Program-made: the position numbers and the translations under genes | The notes under the pieces: generated by a model | The model's input: only the letters and a program-made list of their open reading frames with translations | Databases searched by the model: none | Told to the model about the DNA's origin: nothing | NCBI GenBank assembly: GCA_964385635.1 | Contig: CAYLPU010000077.1 | Location: 1-24,909, forward strand | Length of the DNA: 24,909 nt | From: CAYLPU01 sp964385635 | GTDB lineage: Bacteria > Chloroflexota > Anaerolineae > B4-G1 | Direction of reading: 5' to 3' | Part shown: positions 8,129 to 15,242 of the stretch, piece after piece | Position numbering within the stretch: position 1 is the first letter of the stretch | Layout: each line of letters starts with the position of its first letter

Positions 8129-8788
8129 ATGCTTGTCAAAGATCGAATGACTCCCAATCCAACAACTATCACGACCGAGACCAGTCTTAAGGCTGCGCTG
8201 GAACTGATTCGCAGCAAGCCGTTCCGCCACCTGCCGGTGCTGGACGAGAACGGCAAACTGGTGGGTATTGTGACCGAGAAAAGCCTGGTCTATGCGTCTC
8301 CCACGCCCACGACCACGCTCAGTGTCTTTGAGGTGGATTACATCCTGTCACGCACGAAGATCGGGCAGATCATAGAGGGTCCGGTCATCACCGTGGGGCT
8401 CGACCTGCCCATCGAGGAGGCAGCACGGGTGATGGTCGACCACCACATCGGGTGCCTGCCTGTCGTGGAGAACGACGAACTGGTCGGCATCATCAGCGAC
8501 ACGGACATCTTCCGCGTTTTCGTCGAGGGGATGGGGGGCGGGCATCCCTCACTGCGCATCACCGTCGTCGTCCCGGAGGAGGTGGGCAGCCTGGCGCAGG
8601 TCACGAACCGTATGGCGGCGCTGGGCGGCAACATCCACTCGCTGGGCATATTCTGGGGTAAGCGGCCCGAGGAGCGGGTCATCGCCTTCCGCCTGGAGAA
8701 AGTGGATCGGGAGACGGCTGTGCAGGCGCTGGAGACCAACGGCATCCAGGTCGTGGACGTGTGGGAACCAGAAGCGCCTGCCGACTAG
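8129..8788 (+). CDS. CBS-CBS-ACT domain protein (AcuB-like)
   Basis: A 219-residue cytoplasmic sensor-type protein. The start at 8129 follows a strong AAGGAGG site at 8116-8122. CBS domain 1 covers about residues 1-60 (MTPNPTTITTETSLKAALEL, FRHLPVLDENGKLVGIVTE). CBS domain 2 covers about 72-132 (GPVITVGLDLPIEEAARVM, GCLPVVENDELVGIISDTD). An ACT domain follows at about 142-215 (LRITVVVPEEVGSLAQVTNRM). CBS pairs bind adenosine nucleotides and ACT domains bind small ligands such as amino acids, so the protein probably reports metabolic state to a partner. The architecture matches proteins annotated AcuB, but a role in acetoin utilisation is not supported by any neighbour. The following gene has its own promoter, so this gene ends the mtaB unit. 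Confidence 0.87.
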   Translation: MLVKDRMTPNPTTITTETSLKAALELIRSKPFRHLPVLDENGKLVGIVTEKSLVYASPTPTTTLSVFEVDYILSRTKIGQIIEGPVITVGLDLPIEEAARVMVDHHIGCLPVVENDELVGIISDTDIFRVFVEGMGGGHPSLRITVVVPEEVGSLAQVTNRMAALGGNIHSLGIFWGKRPEERVIAFRLEKVDRETAVQALETNGIQVVDVWEPEAPAD

Positions 8789-8801
8789 TCCCACGTTTTG
8801 C

Positions 8802-8830
8802 TTGACAAGCCTTCAGTGGGCGATTATAAT
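8802..8830 (+). promoter_or_regulatory. Consensus promoter of the rpsU operon
   Basis: TTGACA (8802-8807), a 17-base spacer and TATAAT (8825-8830) form an exact sigma70-type consensus. This is the strongest promoter in the window. Transcription would start near 8837 and give a leader of about 48 bases before rpsU, containing a small hairpin (CCAGT 8849-8853 with ACTGG 8859-8863) and the AGGAGGG ribosome site. Confidence 0.85.
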
Positions 8831-8884
8831 GAACATGCTACCAAAAAACCAGTCCAAAACTGGGCATAGAGAGGAGGGAAAAGA

Positions 8885-9091
8885 GTGACCCGAGTCGTCA
8901 TTGAGGAAAGTGAGTCCTTCGATTCTTTGTTGAAGCGTTTCAAGAGAAAAGTGCAGGGCGATCGTGTGCTATCGGAAGTGCGTCGCCGTCGCTTCTTCGA
9001 GAAGCCGAGCGTGATCCGCAAGCGCAAGAAGGCAGCCAAACTGCGCAAGAGCCGTCGGACGACACGCAAAGATCAGCGGAGCCGTCTGTAG
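8885..9091 (+). CDS. rpsU: 30S ribosomal protein S21
   Basis: A 68-residue, very basic ribosomal protein of the small subunit, involved in translation initiation. The sequence TRVVIEESESFDSLLKRFKR followed by a long Arg/Lys-rich helix (RRRRFFEKPSVIRKRKKAAK) matches the S21 family in length and pattern, including the conserved VRRRRFFEKPSVIRKRK block. The start codon is GTG at 8885, supported by AGGAGGG about 8 bases upstream. It follows an exact consensus promoter and precedes yqeY by 29 bases, the order seen in many bacteria. Confidence 0.95.
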   Translation: MTRVVIEESESFDSLLKRFKRKVQGDRVLSEVRRRRFFEKPSVIRKRKKAAKLRKSRRTTRKDQRSRL

Positions 9092-9120
9092 AATAACCGA
9101 CTGCGAAAACAGGGCCGCAC

Positions 9121-9567
9121 ATGAGCCTAAAACAGCAACTGCAGGAGGATCTCAAAGGAGCACTCCGCGCCCGTGATGAACGTTGCAAGTCCGTGATCCG
9201 TATGGCGTTGGCTGCGATCACCAACGCCGAGGTTGAGCATGGCGGTGAATTCGACGATGCCGGCGTGACTACAGTGCTGCAAAAGCAAGCCAGGCAGCGG
9301 CGCGACACCATCGCCGAACTGCGACGAGCCAACCGGCCCGAATCGCTCGCCAACGAAGAGGCGGAACTGGCAATTCTTGAGAAATATCTACCCAGGCCCC
9401 TTTCGCGTGAAGAAATTGCCGAGGAGGCCCGCCATGTCATCGCGGAGGCCGGAGCAACCGGGATGGGACAGATAGGCACGGTGATGCGCCAACTGATGTC
9501 CAAACTGAAAGGTCGCGCCGACGGCCGCGTCGTGAACGAGGTCGTGCGCGAGATGCTGTCCGGCTAG
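9121..9567 (+). CDS. yqeY: GatB/YqeY family protein
   Basis: A 148-residue YqeY-like protein, related to the C-terminal tRNA-binding domain of the GatB amidotransferase subunit. Its exact role is unsettled in the family; an effect on tRNA or aminoacyl-tRNA metabolism is usually assumed. Recognisable features are the start LKQQLQEDLKGALRARDERCKSVIRMALAAI, the helix KQARQRRDTIAELRRANRPESLANEEAELAILEKYLP, and the end TGMGQIGTVMRQLMSKLKGRADGRVVNEVV. It sits directly after rpsU, which is the conserved context. The last base of its stop codon is also the first base of a REP-like palindrome, so the repeat has landed right at the gene's end. Confidence 0.93.
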   Translation: MSLKQQLQEDLKGALRARDERCKSVIRMALAAITNAEVEHGGEFDDAGVTTVLQKQARQRRDTIAELRRANRPESLANEEAELAILEKYLPRPLSREEIAEEARHVIAEAGATGMGQIGTVMRQLMSKLKGRADGRVVNEVVREMLSG

Positions 9568-9651
9568 TAGAGGCGCAGGTACTGCGCCCCTACCGGGGCA
9601 CGTGTGATACCGCCGAACGAACGTAGGGGCGCAGTACCTGCGCCCCTACGT
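9567..9651 (+). repeat. Pair of REP-like palindromes in inverted orientation
   Basis: Copy A (9567-9593) has 12-base arms around GTA with a single mismatch. Copy B (9621-9651) has perfect 14-base arms, ACGTAGGGGCGCAG (9621-9634) and its complement (9638-9651), around TAC. The reverse complement of A equals the core of B except for one base, so the two also pair with each other across 29 bases. This is the layout of bacterial REP/BIME elements. It lies between yqeY and pgpH and may stabilise the mRNA or attenuate transcription. Confidence 0.8.
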
Positions 9652-9666
9652 TGCCAACTTCGACCG

Positions 9667-11787
9667 ATGAGCACGAACGCGACTGAAGCCAGGGGCAACG
9701 AGGGAGAACTATCATCGCGCCAGAGCGGCCATCGCTGGTGGGCCTGGCTACGCCTGACCCTGCTAGGAACAGCGCTGGCAGCAGTTACAGGCGTCGTGAT
9801 GGCCCGCCCACTGCTACCTACCGGCAGGGTGGTGTTGGAGGAAGGAGATGTCGCCACTCAAGATGTGCCTGCCCCTCGTCGCGTAATTTACGAGAGTGCC
9901 ATCCTGCGCGCAGAGGAGCAAGAGCGGGCTGCCTTCAGAGTCGAACCAATCTACACCCTTTCGGACCCCGCGCTGGCCCGTCAACAACTCGACCGCGCCC
10001 GTCAGGTGCTCGACTACCTGGGGTCGGTGCGTGCCGACACGCTGGCCTCCTCCGCCCGACAGCGAGGCTGGATCCTGGCCGTGCCCGAACTGGCCGAGAT
10101 TCCCTCTGAGACACTCGACAGCCTCCTTGCCCTACCCGACGAGGGTTGGGACCGTGTCCAACTGGACACCCTGGCTGTGATTGACCAGGCGATGCGCCGT
10201 GAGATTCGCGAGGGATACCTGAAGAGCGCCCTTGAGGGTGTACCCGCCTTGGTCAGTCTCGACCTTTCGAGCGAGGAAACCGGTGTCACTATCGCACTCG
10301 CGCAATGCTTCCTGGTCCCCAACTCCTTCCTCAACCCCACAGCCACGGCCGAGGCTCAGACCCAAGCCTACGAGGAAGTGCCACCTGTGCTGCGTACCTT
10401 CGAAGCCGACGAGATTATCGTGCGGGAGGGAGAACGTGTCACAGCGCTCGACATAGAGGCGCTGGATCAACTCGGGCTGCGGCAACCCCAGGTAAAGTGG
10501 AGCGACTTCATAGGAGCCGGCCTGCTGGCTGTAGTAGGGACCTTGCTGCTATGCCTTTACCTGACACGCTTTCAACCCGACATACTTTGGGATGGGCAGA
10601 AACTCCTCCTGCTGGTGCTGCTGATTTCCTTTTTCACATTGGTGGTCGGATTGATGGTGCCAGAAAGCACGGTGCTGCGCTACCTCTCCCCAGCACCGGC
10701 GTTGGCGATGCTGACTGCGGCTGCCCTGGGGCCGCACGCGGGGGTGGCAAGTGTCGTCTTCCTCGGCAGCGCTGCCGGTGTCATCGCCGATAACTCCCTG
10801 GAGATGACAACCTACACCGCCCTGGGCGGGCTGGTCGCGGCGCTCACCCTGGGGCGAGTCGAGCGCATCGGCGCGCTCTTTCGCGCCGGCGCATTTGCTG
10901 CCCTGGCGCATGTGAGCATTGTCGTTATCTTTCGCTTGCCGCAGGATATCGCCCAACCCGGCAATCTGCTGGCCCCGGCACTGGCTGGCATCGCCAACGG
11001 GGGCATCTCGGCCAGCCTGGCGCTGGGCGGTCTGTTCCTCATTGGCCCGCTGTTCGACATCACCACCACGATGCGGCTGATCGAACTCAGCCGTCCCGAC
11101 CACCCGCTCCTGCAGAGGCTGCTGCGCGAGGCACCCGCCACGTACCATCATAGCCTGATGGTTGCCAATCTGGCCGAGCAGGCAGCCGAGCGCATCAGTG
11201 CCGACGCCATGCTCGCCCGCGTGGGAGCCTACTACCACGACGTAGGCAAAATCGCCCGCCCATACTTCTTCACTGAGAACCAGGTCGAAGGAGTAAATCC
11301 TCACGATCGGCTCGACCCACTGACGAGCGCCGAGATCATCACCAGTCACGTCAAGGACGGACTGGAACTAGCCCGGCGCTACCGGCTGCCAAGTCGTGTG
11401 CGTGCCTTCATCCCCGAGCACCACGGCACCAACTGGGTGAGTTTTCTCTACGACAAGGCCGTACAACTGGCGGGCGACCCTGCGCTGGTTGACGAAAGTA
11501 GATTTCGTCACCAGGGCCCCAAGCCCCAGAGTAAGGAAACCGCTCTGGTGATGCTGGCCGATGGCTGTGAGGCAACTGTGCGTGCCATGCGCCCCACCAA
11601 CGCCGAGGAGGTAACGGAAATCGTCAACCGCGTCATCGCCGAGCGCGTGGCCGATGGCCAACTGAGCGAGTGTGAGCTGACCTTGCGCGACCTGGAGATC
11701 ACACGCGAAGCCTTCACCTCTGCCCTGAAAGGGACCTTCCATCCGCGCATCCAATACCCACAATCGGTAACAGGGACCGACGCGTGA
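9667..11787 (+). CDS. pgpH: 7TM-HD domain protein, cyclic-di-AMP phosphodiesterase (PgpH-type)
   Basis: A 706-residue membrane phosphohydrolase that in characterised relatives cleaves c-di-AMP to pApA. One N-terminal membrane helix (about 27-45) is followed by an extracytoplasmic 7TMR-HDED domain (about 50-270), a seven-helix membrane region (about 280-465) and a cytoplasmic HD domain (about 475-690). HD motifs visible are YHHSLMVANLAEQAA (493-507), the metal-binding H524-D525 in YYHDVGKI, TSHVKDG (559-565) and PEHHGT (583-588). The ATG at 9667 is preferred: the in-frame start at 9604 would translate half of a REP palindrome. No good ribosome site is seen before 9667. The stop overlaps the ybeY start by GTGA. 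The order pgpH-ybeY-dgkA matches the yqfF-yqfG-dgkA cluster of Firmicutes, but phoH and era are absent here. Confidence 0.92.
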   Translation: MSTNATEARGNEGELSSRQSGHRWWAWLRLTLLGTALAAVTGVVMARPLLPTGRVVLEEGDVATQDVPAPRRVIYESAILRAEEQERAAFRVEPIYTLSDPALARQQLDRARQVLDYLGSVRADTLASSARQRGWILAVPELAEIPSETLDSLLALPDEGWDRVQLDTLAVIDQAMRREIREGYLKSALEGVPALVSLDLSSEETGVTIALAQCFLVPNSFLNPTATAEAQTQAYEEVPPVLRTFEADEIIVREGERVTALDIEALDQLGLRQPQVKWSDFIGAGLLAVVGTLLLCLYLTRFQPDILWDGQKLLLLVLLISFFTLVVGLMVPESTVLRYLSPAPALAMLTAAALGPHAGVASVVFLGSAAGVIADNSLEMTTYTALGGLVAALTLGRVERIGALFRAGAFAALAHVSIVVIFRLPQDIAQPGNLLAPALAGIANGGISASLALGGLFLIGPLFDITTTMRLIELSRPDHPLLQRLLREAPATYHHSLMVANLAEQAAERISADAMLARVGAYYHDVGKIARPYFFTENQVEGVNPHDRLDPLTSAEIITSHVKDGLELARRYRLPSRVRAFIPEHHGTNWVSFLYDKAVQLAGDPALVDESRFRHQGPKPQSKETALVMLADGCEATVRAMRPTNAEEVTEIVNRVIAERVADGQLSECELTLRDLEITREAFTSALKGTFHPRIQYPQSVTGTDA

Positions 11788-12284
11788 CAGCGAGCGCCGA
11801 AACGGAAATGCCTCTCCACACGATAGCGGTACAGGTTGACGAGCAGTTCCAGACGCAGGTTCAACCAGACCTGCTGCACCAGGCTGCCCTGGCGGCCTTG
11901 ACCCACCAGCGAGTGGAGGAGCCGTGCGAACTGGCTGTGGTGGTGACTGGCGACGAACCGTTGCGCGAACTCAACCGCTGTCACCGAGGCGTGGACGCGC
12001 CAACCGACGTGCTGGCCTTCCCTGGCGAGACGCGCAGGCCATTCGTCGGCGCACCGGGCCTGCCGCGCTACGTGGGCGACGTCATCATTTCCTTCCCTCG
12101 CGCCAGGGACCATGCCGCCGAGATCGGACACGCCGTCCAGGCAGAACTGCAACTGTTGGTCATCCACGGGGTGCTGCACCTCCTGGGACACGATGACACG
12201 ACAGAAGAGCAGCGGGCGCAGATGTGGACCGCGCAGACCGGGATCCTTCAGGCGTTGGGGGTCGAGGCACATCCCCCCGCGTGA
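11784..12284 (+). CDS. ybeY: Endoribonuclease YbeY (rRNA maturation factor)
   Basis: A 166-residue zinc-dependent RNase involved in 16S rRNA 3' processing and ribosome quality control. The family motif is present as HGVLHLLGHDD. H128 and H132 are in place, but the usual third zinc ligand His at +10 is Asp (D138), with an extra His at 136. The conserved DAPTDVLAFP and GDVIISFPRA segments are intact. The start is GTG at 11784, overlapping the pgpH stop by four bases (translational coupling). The next gene, dgkA, starts six bases after the stop. The protein is longer than typical YbeY at its N-terminus. The identification is firm; whether D138 replaces the third ligand is open. Confidence 0.92.
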   Translation: MTASAETEMPLHTIAVQVDEQFQTQVQPDLLHQAALAALTHQRVEEPCELAVVVTGDEPLRELNRCHRGVDAPTDVLAFPGETRRPFVGAPGLPRYVGDVIISFPRARDHAAEIGHAVQAELQLLVIHGVLHLLGHDDTTEEQRAQMWTAQTGILQALGVEAHPPA

Positions 12285-12290
12285 CGTGCC

Positions 12291-12662
12291 ATGCGCAGCC
12301 GAAACATCCTCGAGGGTTTCCGCTTCGCGTTTTCTGGCCTGTGGTACGCCCTGTGCACACAGCGCAACACGCGCATCCACCTGACGATCGCGGCGGGCGT
12401 CGTTGGGCTGGGGCTTTGGTTGGGCCTCTCGTCTACCCAGTGGGCAGTGCTGACGCTGACCATCGGGGTCGTGCTGGTGAGTGAGATGCTAAACACAGTG
12501 GCCGAGACGCTGGTGGACATGGTCAGCCCCGGCTACCATCCGCTGGCGAAGGTGATCAAGGACGTGACGGCGGGGGCAGTGCTATTGGCAGCCATCACCT
12601 CTGTCATCGTCGGCCTGCTGGTGCTGGGTCCGCCGCTGTGGGCGCGGGTGTTTGGAGGCTGA
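12291..12662 (+). CDS. dgkA: Diacylglycerol/undecaprenol kinase family protein
   Basis: A 123-residue integral membrane kinase with three predicted membrane helices (about 30-47, 50-68 and 92-115) that phosphorylates undecaprenol or diacylglycerol using ATP. The family signature is visible as SEMLNTVAETLVDMVSP followed by HPLAKVIKDVTAGAVLLAA, which includes the conserved Glu, Asn and Asp residues of the active site. In Gram-positive-type genomes this position after ybeY is held by the undecaprenol kinase, so lipid-carrier recycling for the cell wall is the likelier role. It follows ybeY by six bases and closes the rpsU operon; a new promoter lies about 20 bases after its stop. Confidence 0.92.
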   Translation: MRSRNILEGFRFAFSGLWYALCTQRNTRIHLTIAAGVVGLGLWLGLSSTQWAVLTLTIGVVLVSEMLNTVAETLVDMVSPGYHPLAKVIKDVTAGAVLLAAITSVIVGLLVLGPPLWARVFGG

Positions 12663-12681
12663 GGGCGCTCGGCAATTCAAT

Positions 12682-12711
12682 TTGCCACTTTGAAGTAGTA
12701 TGTGGTACAAT
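12682..12711 (+). promoter_or_regulatory. Promoter of the small basic protein / HExxxH protein unit
   Basis: TTGCCA (12682-12687), an 18-base spacer and TACAAT (12706-12711) form a fair sigma70-type promoter about 40 bases upstream of the ATG at 12750. It separates this unit from the dgkA operon. Confidence 0.5.
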
Positions 12712-12749
12712 CTACCAGTCACCGTCCATCACCCTGTAGGAGTCTACTT

Positions 12750-13076
12750 ATGGCAACACACCCAGAAACCGAACCTGAGTACATCGAGTTAACCATCCAG
12801 CCCATCCCACCTGATACAATCTCCTCGGTCAAAGCTGAACTCCTGCCCACCATTGAGGCTGCGCTGCGCGAGGCGGGGCAGGAGCAGTTGCTGACCGAGG
12901 GACAGATGCAGGTCGAAGTGGAGCAGACTTTCCCCACCGACGAGGTTGTCGTTGTTGGGTTCACATTGCTGTCTGCGATTGCACTGGAGACGTACAAGGA
13001 AATCATACTGCCCACGCTGAAGAAACGTTTCCGGGCCTGGCAAAAGCGGCGCCGGAAGAGCAAGCGCAAGAAGTAG
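12750..13076 (+). CDS. Small protein with hydrophobic segment and very basic C-terminus, unknown
   Basis: A 108-residue protein I do not recognise. The ATG at 12750 follows TAGGAG. The first 60 residues look like a small alpha/beta unit (YIELTIQPIPPDTISSVKAELLPTIEAALREAG). Residues 65-79 (EVVVVGFTLLSAIAL) are hydrophobic enough for one membrane helix. The final 20 residues are almost all Lys/Arg (WQKRRRKSKRKK end), suiting a cytoplasmic membrane-proximal tail or nucleic-acid contact. It is 15 bases from the next gene and probably co-transcribed with it. It may be a membrane anchor or accessory subunit of that protein; this is inference from context only. Confidence 0.7.
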   Translation: MATHPETEPEYIELTIQPIPPDTISSVKAELLPTIEAALREAGQEQLLTEGQMQVEVEQTFPTDEVVVVGFTLLSAIALETYKEIILPTLKKRFRAWQKRRRKSKRKK

Positions 13077-13091
13077 GACAGGACTCCTGAG

Positions 13092-14147
13092 ATGGGCCTC
13101 CCCGACGGCATCGCTATCAAACTGGATGCCTACACGTTGTTCTGCTGCCAATTGCTGGCACATCTGCCGACACTCAATGATGCGACTCGCGCAGACCTGC
13201 GCCTGACAGCCGATGACTGTCTCAGCCGCTTTGATCAATCGTTGCACCAGTTTTTCAACGAAGCGGCCCCGCGCGATCTGGAGCAGGCGGTCAACGAACT
13301 GGGTGATGTGCTGCGAGGTCGCGTGGCCCTCTTCCGGGCACAGAACCCCCAGGCGGCGGCTGTGTTCGACCGGGTTATCAAAGCGGCTGCGGCGGTCGTC
13401 CCCACGTGGCGCTACCAGGAAGACCTGGAAGCACTCCATCAGCAGGGGCGGCAGTTGGCCCGTCACTTCTACGCCAACTCACCCTGGCCTGTGACGCAGG
13501 CGCGCCTGAGTCGTGAAGCACGGCTGGAGTTCCGCTACGAGGAGGAGACAGAAAGGCCAAATAGGGAGCCCGGCTATCGTCCCGCTCCACTTGCCTTTCG
13601 CGAGCGGTATTGGGATGAGGAGACAGATCAGTGGTTCGAGGATGTCGTCCTGGTGCGTTTCGGGTTCGACCGCGATTTTGGTCTGTACCTGGCCTACCCG
13701 TACCTCTTTATGCACGAGTATGTCGCCCACATCTTCGCGCTCGACTATGGCAACGAGCTCTTCAACGACGGCTGGCTGCTCTATGCGGCCAATTTCTTTC
13801 TGAGCCACCAGGGCTGGAAGCTGGATCTGCAACCGCCGCTCACTCGCGAGCAGATCAGAGCCTTTGACGAACGCCTGCACGGAAAACTTAACCACAATCC
13901 ACGGCGAGCCTACTGCGTCGCGTGGAACCTTGACAATTGGCTGAATGATTCAGAACGCTTCCACGCGATGACTTGCGAACTGGCCGCCTTCGAGCCTCGG
14001 GCAGGTGAGAGCGAGTTCTGGCCCAGCCAGTTCATTAATCGCCTGGAACCAGAATTCGATAACGTCACCAAACTCCCACTGCTGCGGCGCAAGATCGAGG
14101 CCACGACCGATCTGCGGGCGCTGTTTGAAATACTGGCGCCGGCATGA
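13092..14147 (+). CDS. Unknown protein with HExxxH signature (possible metallohydrolase)
   Basis: A 351-residue protein without signal peptide that I cannot place in a named family. Its most striking segment is LFMHEYVAHIFALDYGNELFNDGW (about 205-228): H208-E209-xxx-H213 followed by E222 and D226. HExxxH is an expanded zinc motif known from dipeptidyl peptidase III (M49), so a zinc-dependent peptidase or other hydrolase is possible. The first 130 residues are helical and the middle carries RYWDEETDQWFEDVVLVRFGFDRDFGLYL. It follows the small basic protein by 15 bases and precedes a separately promoted winged-helix gene in the same direction. Substrate and activity are unknown, and the motif could be coincidental. 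Confidence 0.72.
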   Translation: MGLPDGIAIKLDAYTLFCCQLLAHLPTLNDATRADLRLTADDCLSRFDQSLHQFFNEAAPRDLEQAVNELGDVLRGRVALFRAQNPQAAAVFDRVIKAAAAVVPTWRYQEDLEALHQQGRQLARHFYANSPWPVTQARLSREARLEFRYEEETERPNREPGYRPAPLAFRERYWDEETDQWFEDVVLVRFGFDRDFGLYLAYPYLFMHEYVAHIFALDYGNELFNDGWLLYAANFFLSHQGWKLDLQPPLTREQIRAFDERLHGKLNHNPRRAYCVAWNLDNWLNDSERFHAMTCELAAFEPRAGESEFWPSQFINRLEPEFDNVTKLPLLRRKIEATTDLRALFEILAPA

Positions 14148-14162
14148 ATTCCCCGCTATATC

Positions 14163-14191
14163 TTGCTCATTTGAGCAAATTATGATATAAT
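14163..14191 (+). promoter_or_regulatory. Promoter with palindromic operator before the winged-helix gene
   Basis: TTGCTC (14163-14168) and TATAAT (14186-14191) are spaced by 17 bases. A perfect inverted repeat, TTGCTCA (14163-14169) and TGAGCAA (14172-14178), covers the -35 and half of the spacer. A repressor bound there would block polymerase. The winged-helix protein encoded immediately downstream is the obvious candidate, giving autoregulation; this is inference. Confidence 0.6.
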
Positions 14192-14231
14192 ATGATGTCA
14201 GTTCAAATAACCCCCAGGAGTGTGCGAGAAT

Positions 14232-15242
14232 ATGCCCATTCAAGCGATACGTAGCGAAGTCAAATTCAAGGTGCGGCAGAACGCCCTGCTGCTGCGCGAG
14301 TTCACCATTGCCCAACTGGTACGTGCCACAGGATTGAACCCGGAGAGTGTACGTACCGAGGTACAGCGGCTGCGGCGGGAAGGGATGGTCACTTCGGAGC
14401 GCAAGCCAGGACGGCGTGAGGCCCTCTACCGGCTGAGCGACGACCCAGAAAAGCGATTGGCCCTCTCCCGCAGCGTCGAAGCGTTCTACCCTGAGCCGCG
14501 GGAGCCGGTCCCGCCCCGCCCCACCAGCAGGCTATACCAGGCCGCCCTACAGTCCCTTGACCAGGCGGAGAGAGAAAAAGGCAGGCGACGCGAGGAACTG
14601 CTGGCGCAAGCCGCGCACCAACTGGAAGGTGCCTGGCAGGCCGAGGGGGCCAGCCGGGCGCCGGAATTGGTGCAAGCCCACTTCTTGCGGGAGCGAGGAC
14701 GACTGGCTTGCTTCCAGGGTAGGCGAGAGCAGGCTCAGGGACTGTTCAACCAGGCGCGAGAGAAGTTCGCCACCGCAGGCCTGGAGAGCGAGACACGCCT
14801 GGTTGACGAATACCTGCTGTACATCGAGGCCCGACGCTGGATTGATGCCAATGAGGCTGTTGATCCCGCTGCGCAGGCCCGCTGTGTGCTGGAAGTGCTG
14901 GAGGCGGCGGAACACCCCCCAATCGGTCCTCTGGCGCGCCTTTTTGCCGACCTGATACGTTCCCAGACGACCGAACATCGCGTGGTTGAGTTGGTCTACA
15001 GAAGTGTGGCTGCTGTGTCCACCATTAAGGAAGTCGCCGACGAAATGCGTGAACTTCGCGCAGAACTTGGCCGCGAGCGGATCGGAGATGGCGCGGCTTG
15101 GCAGCGTTTGACCGAACAGGAACGATCACTTATGCAACTGGATGTTGCGCCCTGGCCCTCCGAGCTATACGTCGAGTCACAGATGGAGCCTACCTTTGGC
15201 TTCCCCAGGCGGCGGCCACGACGACGAGGGACGGATGACTGA
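14232..15242 (+). CDS. Winged-helix DNA-binding protein with helical (TPR-like) C-terminal region
   Basis: A 336-residue protein. The ATG at 14232 is chosen because CCAGGAG ends 11 bases before it; a GTG at 14220 overlaps that site. Residues about 22-68 form a winged helix: FTIAQLVRATGLNPESVRTEV is the helix-turn-helix and MVTSERKPGRREALYRLSD the wing. Residues about 100-240 are helical, Ala/Leu/Glu-rich and TPR-like (ERGRLACFQGRREQAQGLFNQA). A coiled-coil-like stretch lies near 270-285 and the C-terminus is basic (PRRRPRRRGTDD). It follows a promoter with a palindromic operator, so it is probably a repressor or activator of its own unit. Its stop overlaps the start of the TPR gene by eight bases, pointing to a joint role. 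Confidence 0.78.
   Translation: MPIQAIRSEVKFKVRQNALLLREFTIAQLVRATGLNPESVRTEVQRLRREGMVTSERKPGRREALYRLSDDPEKRLALSRSVEAFYPEPREPVPPRPTSRLYQAALQSLDQAEREKGRRREELLAQAAHQLEGAWQAEGASRAPELVQAHFLRERGRLACFQGRREQAQGLFNQAREKFATAGLESETRLVDEYLLYIEARRWIDANEAVDPAAQARCVLEVLEAAEHPPIGPLARLFADLIRSQTTEHRVVELVYRSVAAVSTIKEVADEMRELRAELGRERIGDGAAWQRLTEQERSLMQLDVAPWPSELYVESQMEPTFGFPRRRPRRRGTDD

Noticed and set aside
8849..8863. Ribosomal-protein leader regulatory structure before rpsU
   Set aside because: Only a 5-bp stem is visible in a 48-base leader, too little to call a regulatory RNA.
9604..9666. 21-residue N-terminal extension of pgpH
   Set aside because: The extension is a translation of the REP palindrome and lacks a ribosome site; the protein makes sense from the ATG at 9667.
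15142..15234. Upstream extension of the TPR protein
   Set aside because: It would overlap the winged-helix gene by 100 bases and its residues do not resemble TPR sequence; the ATG at 15235 with a short overlap fits better.
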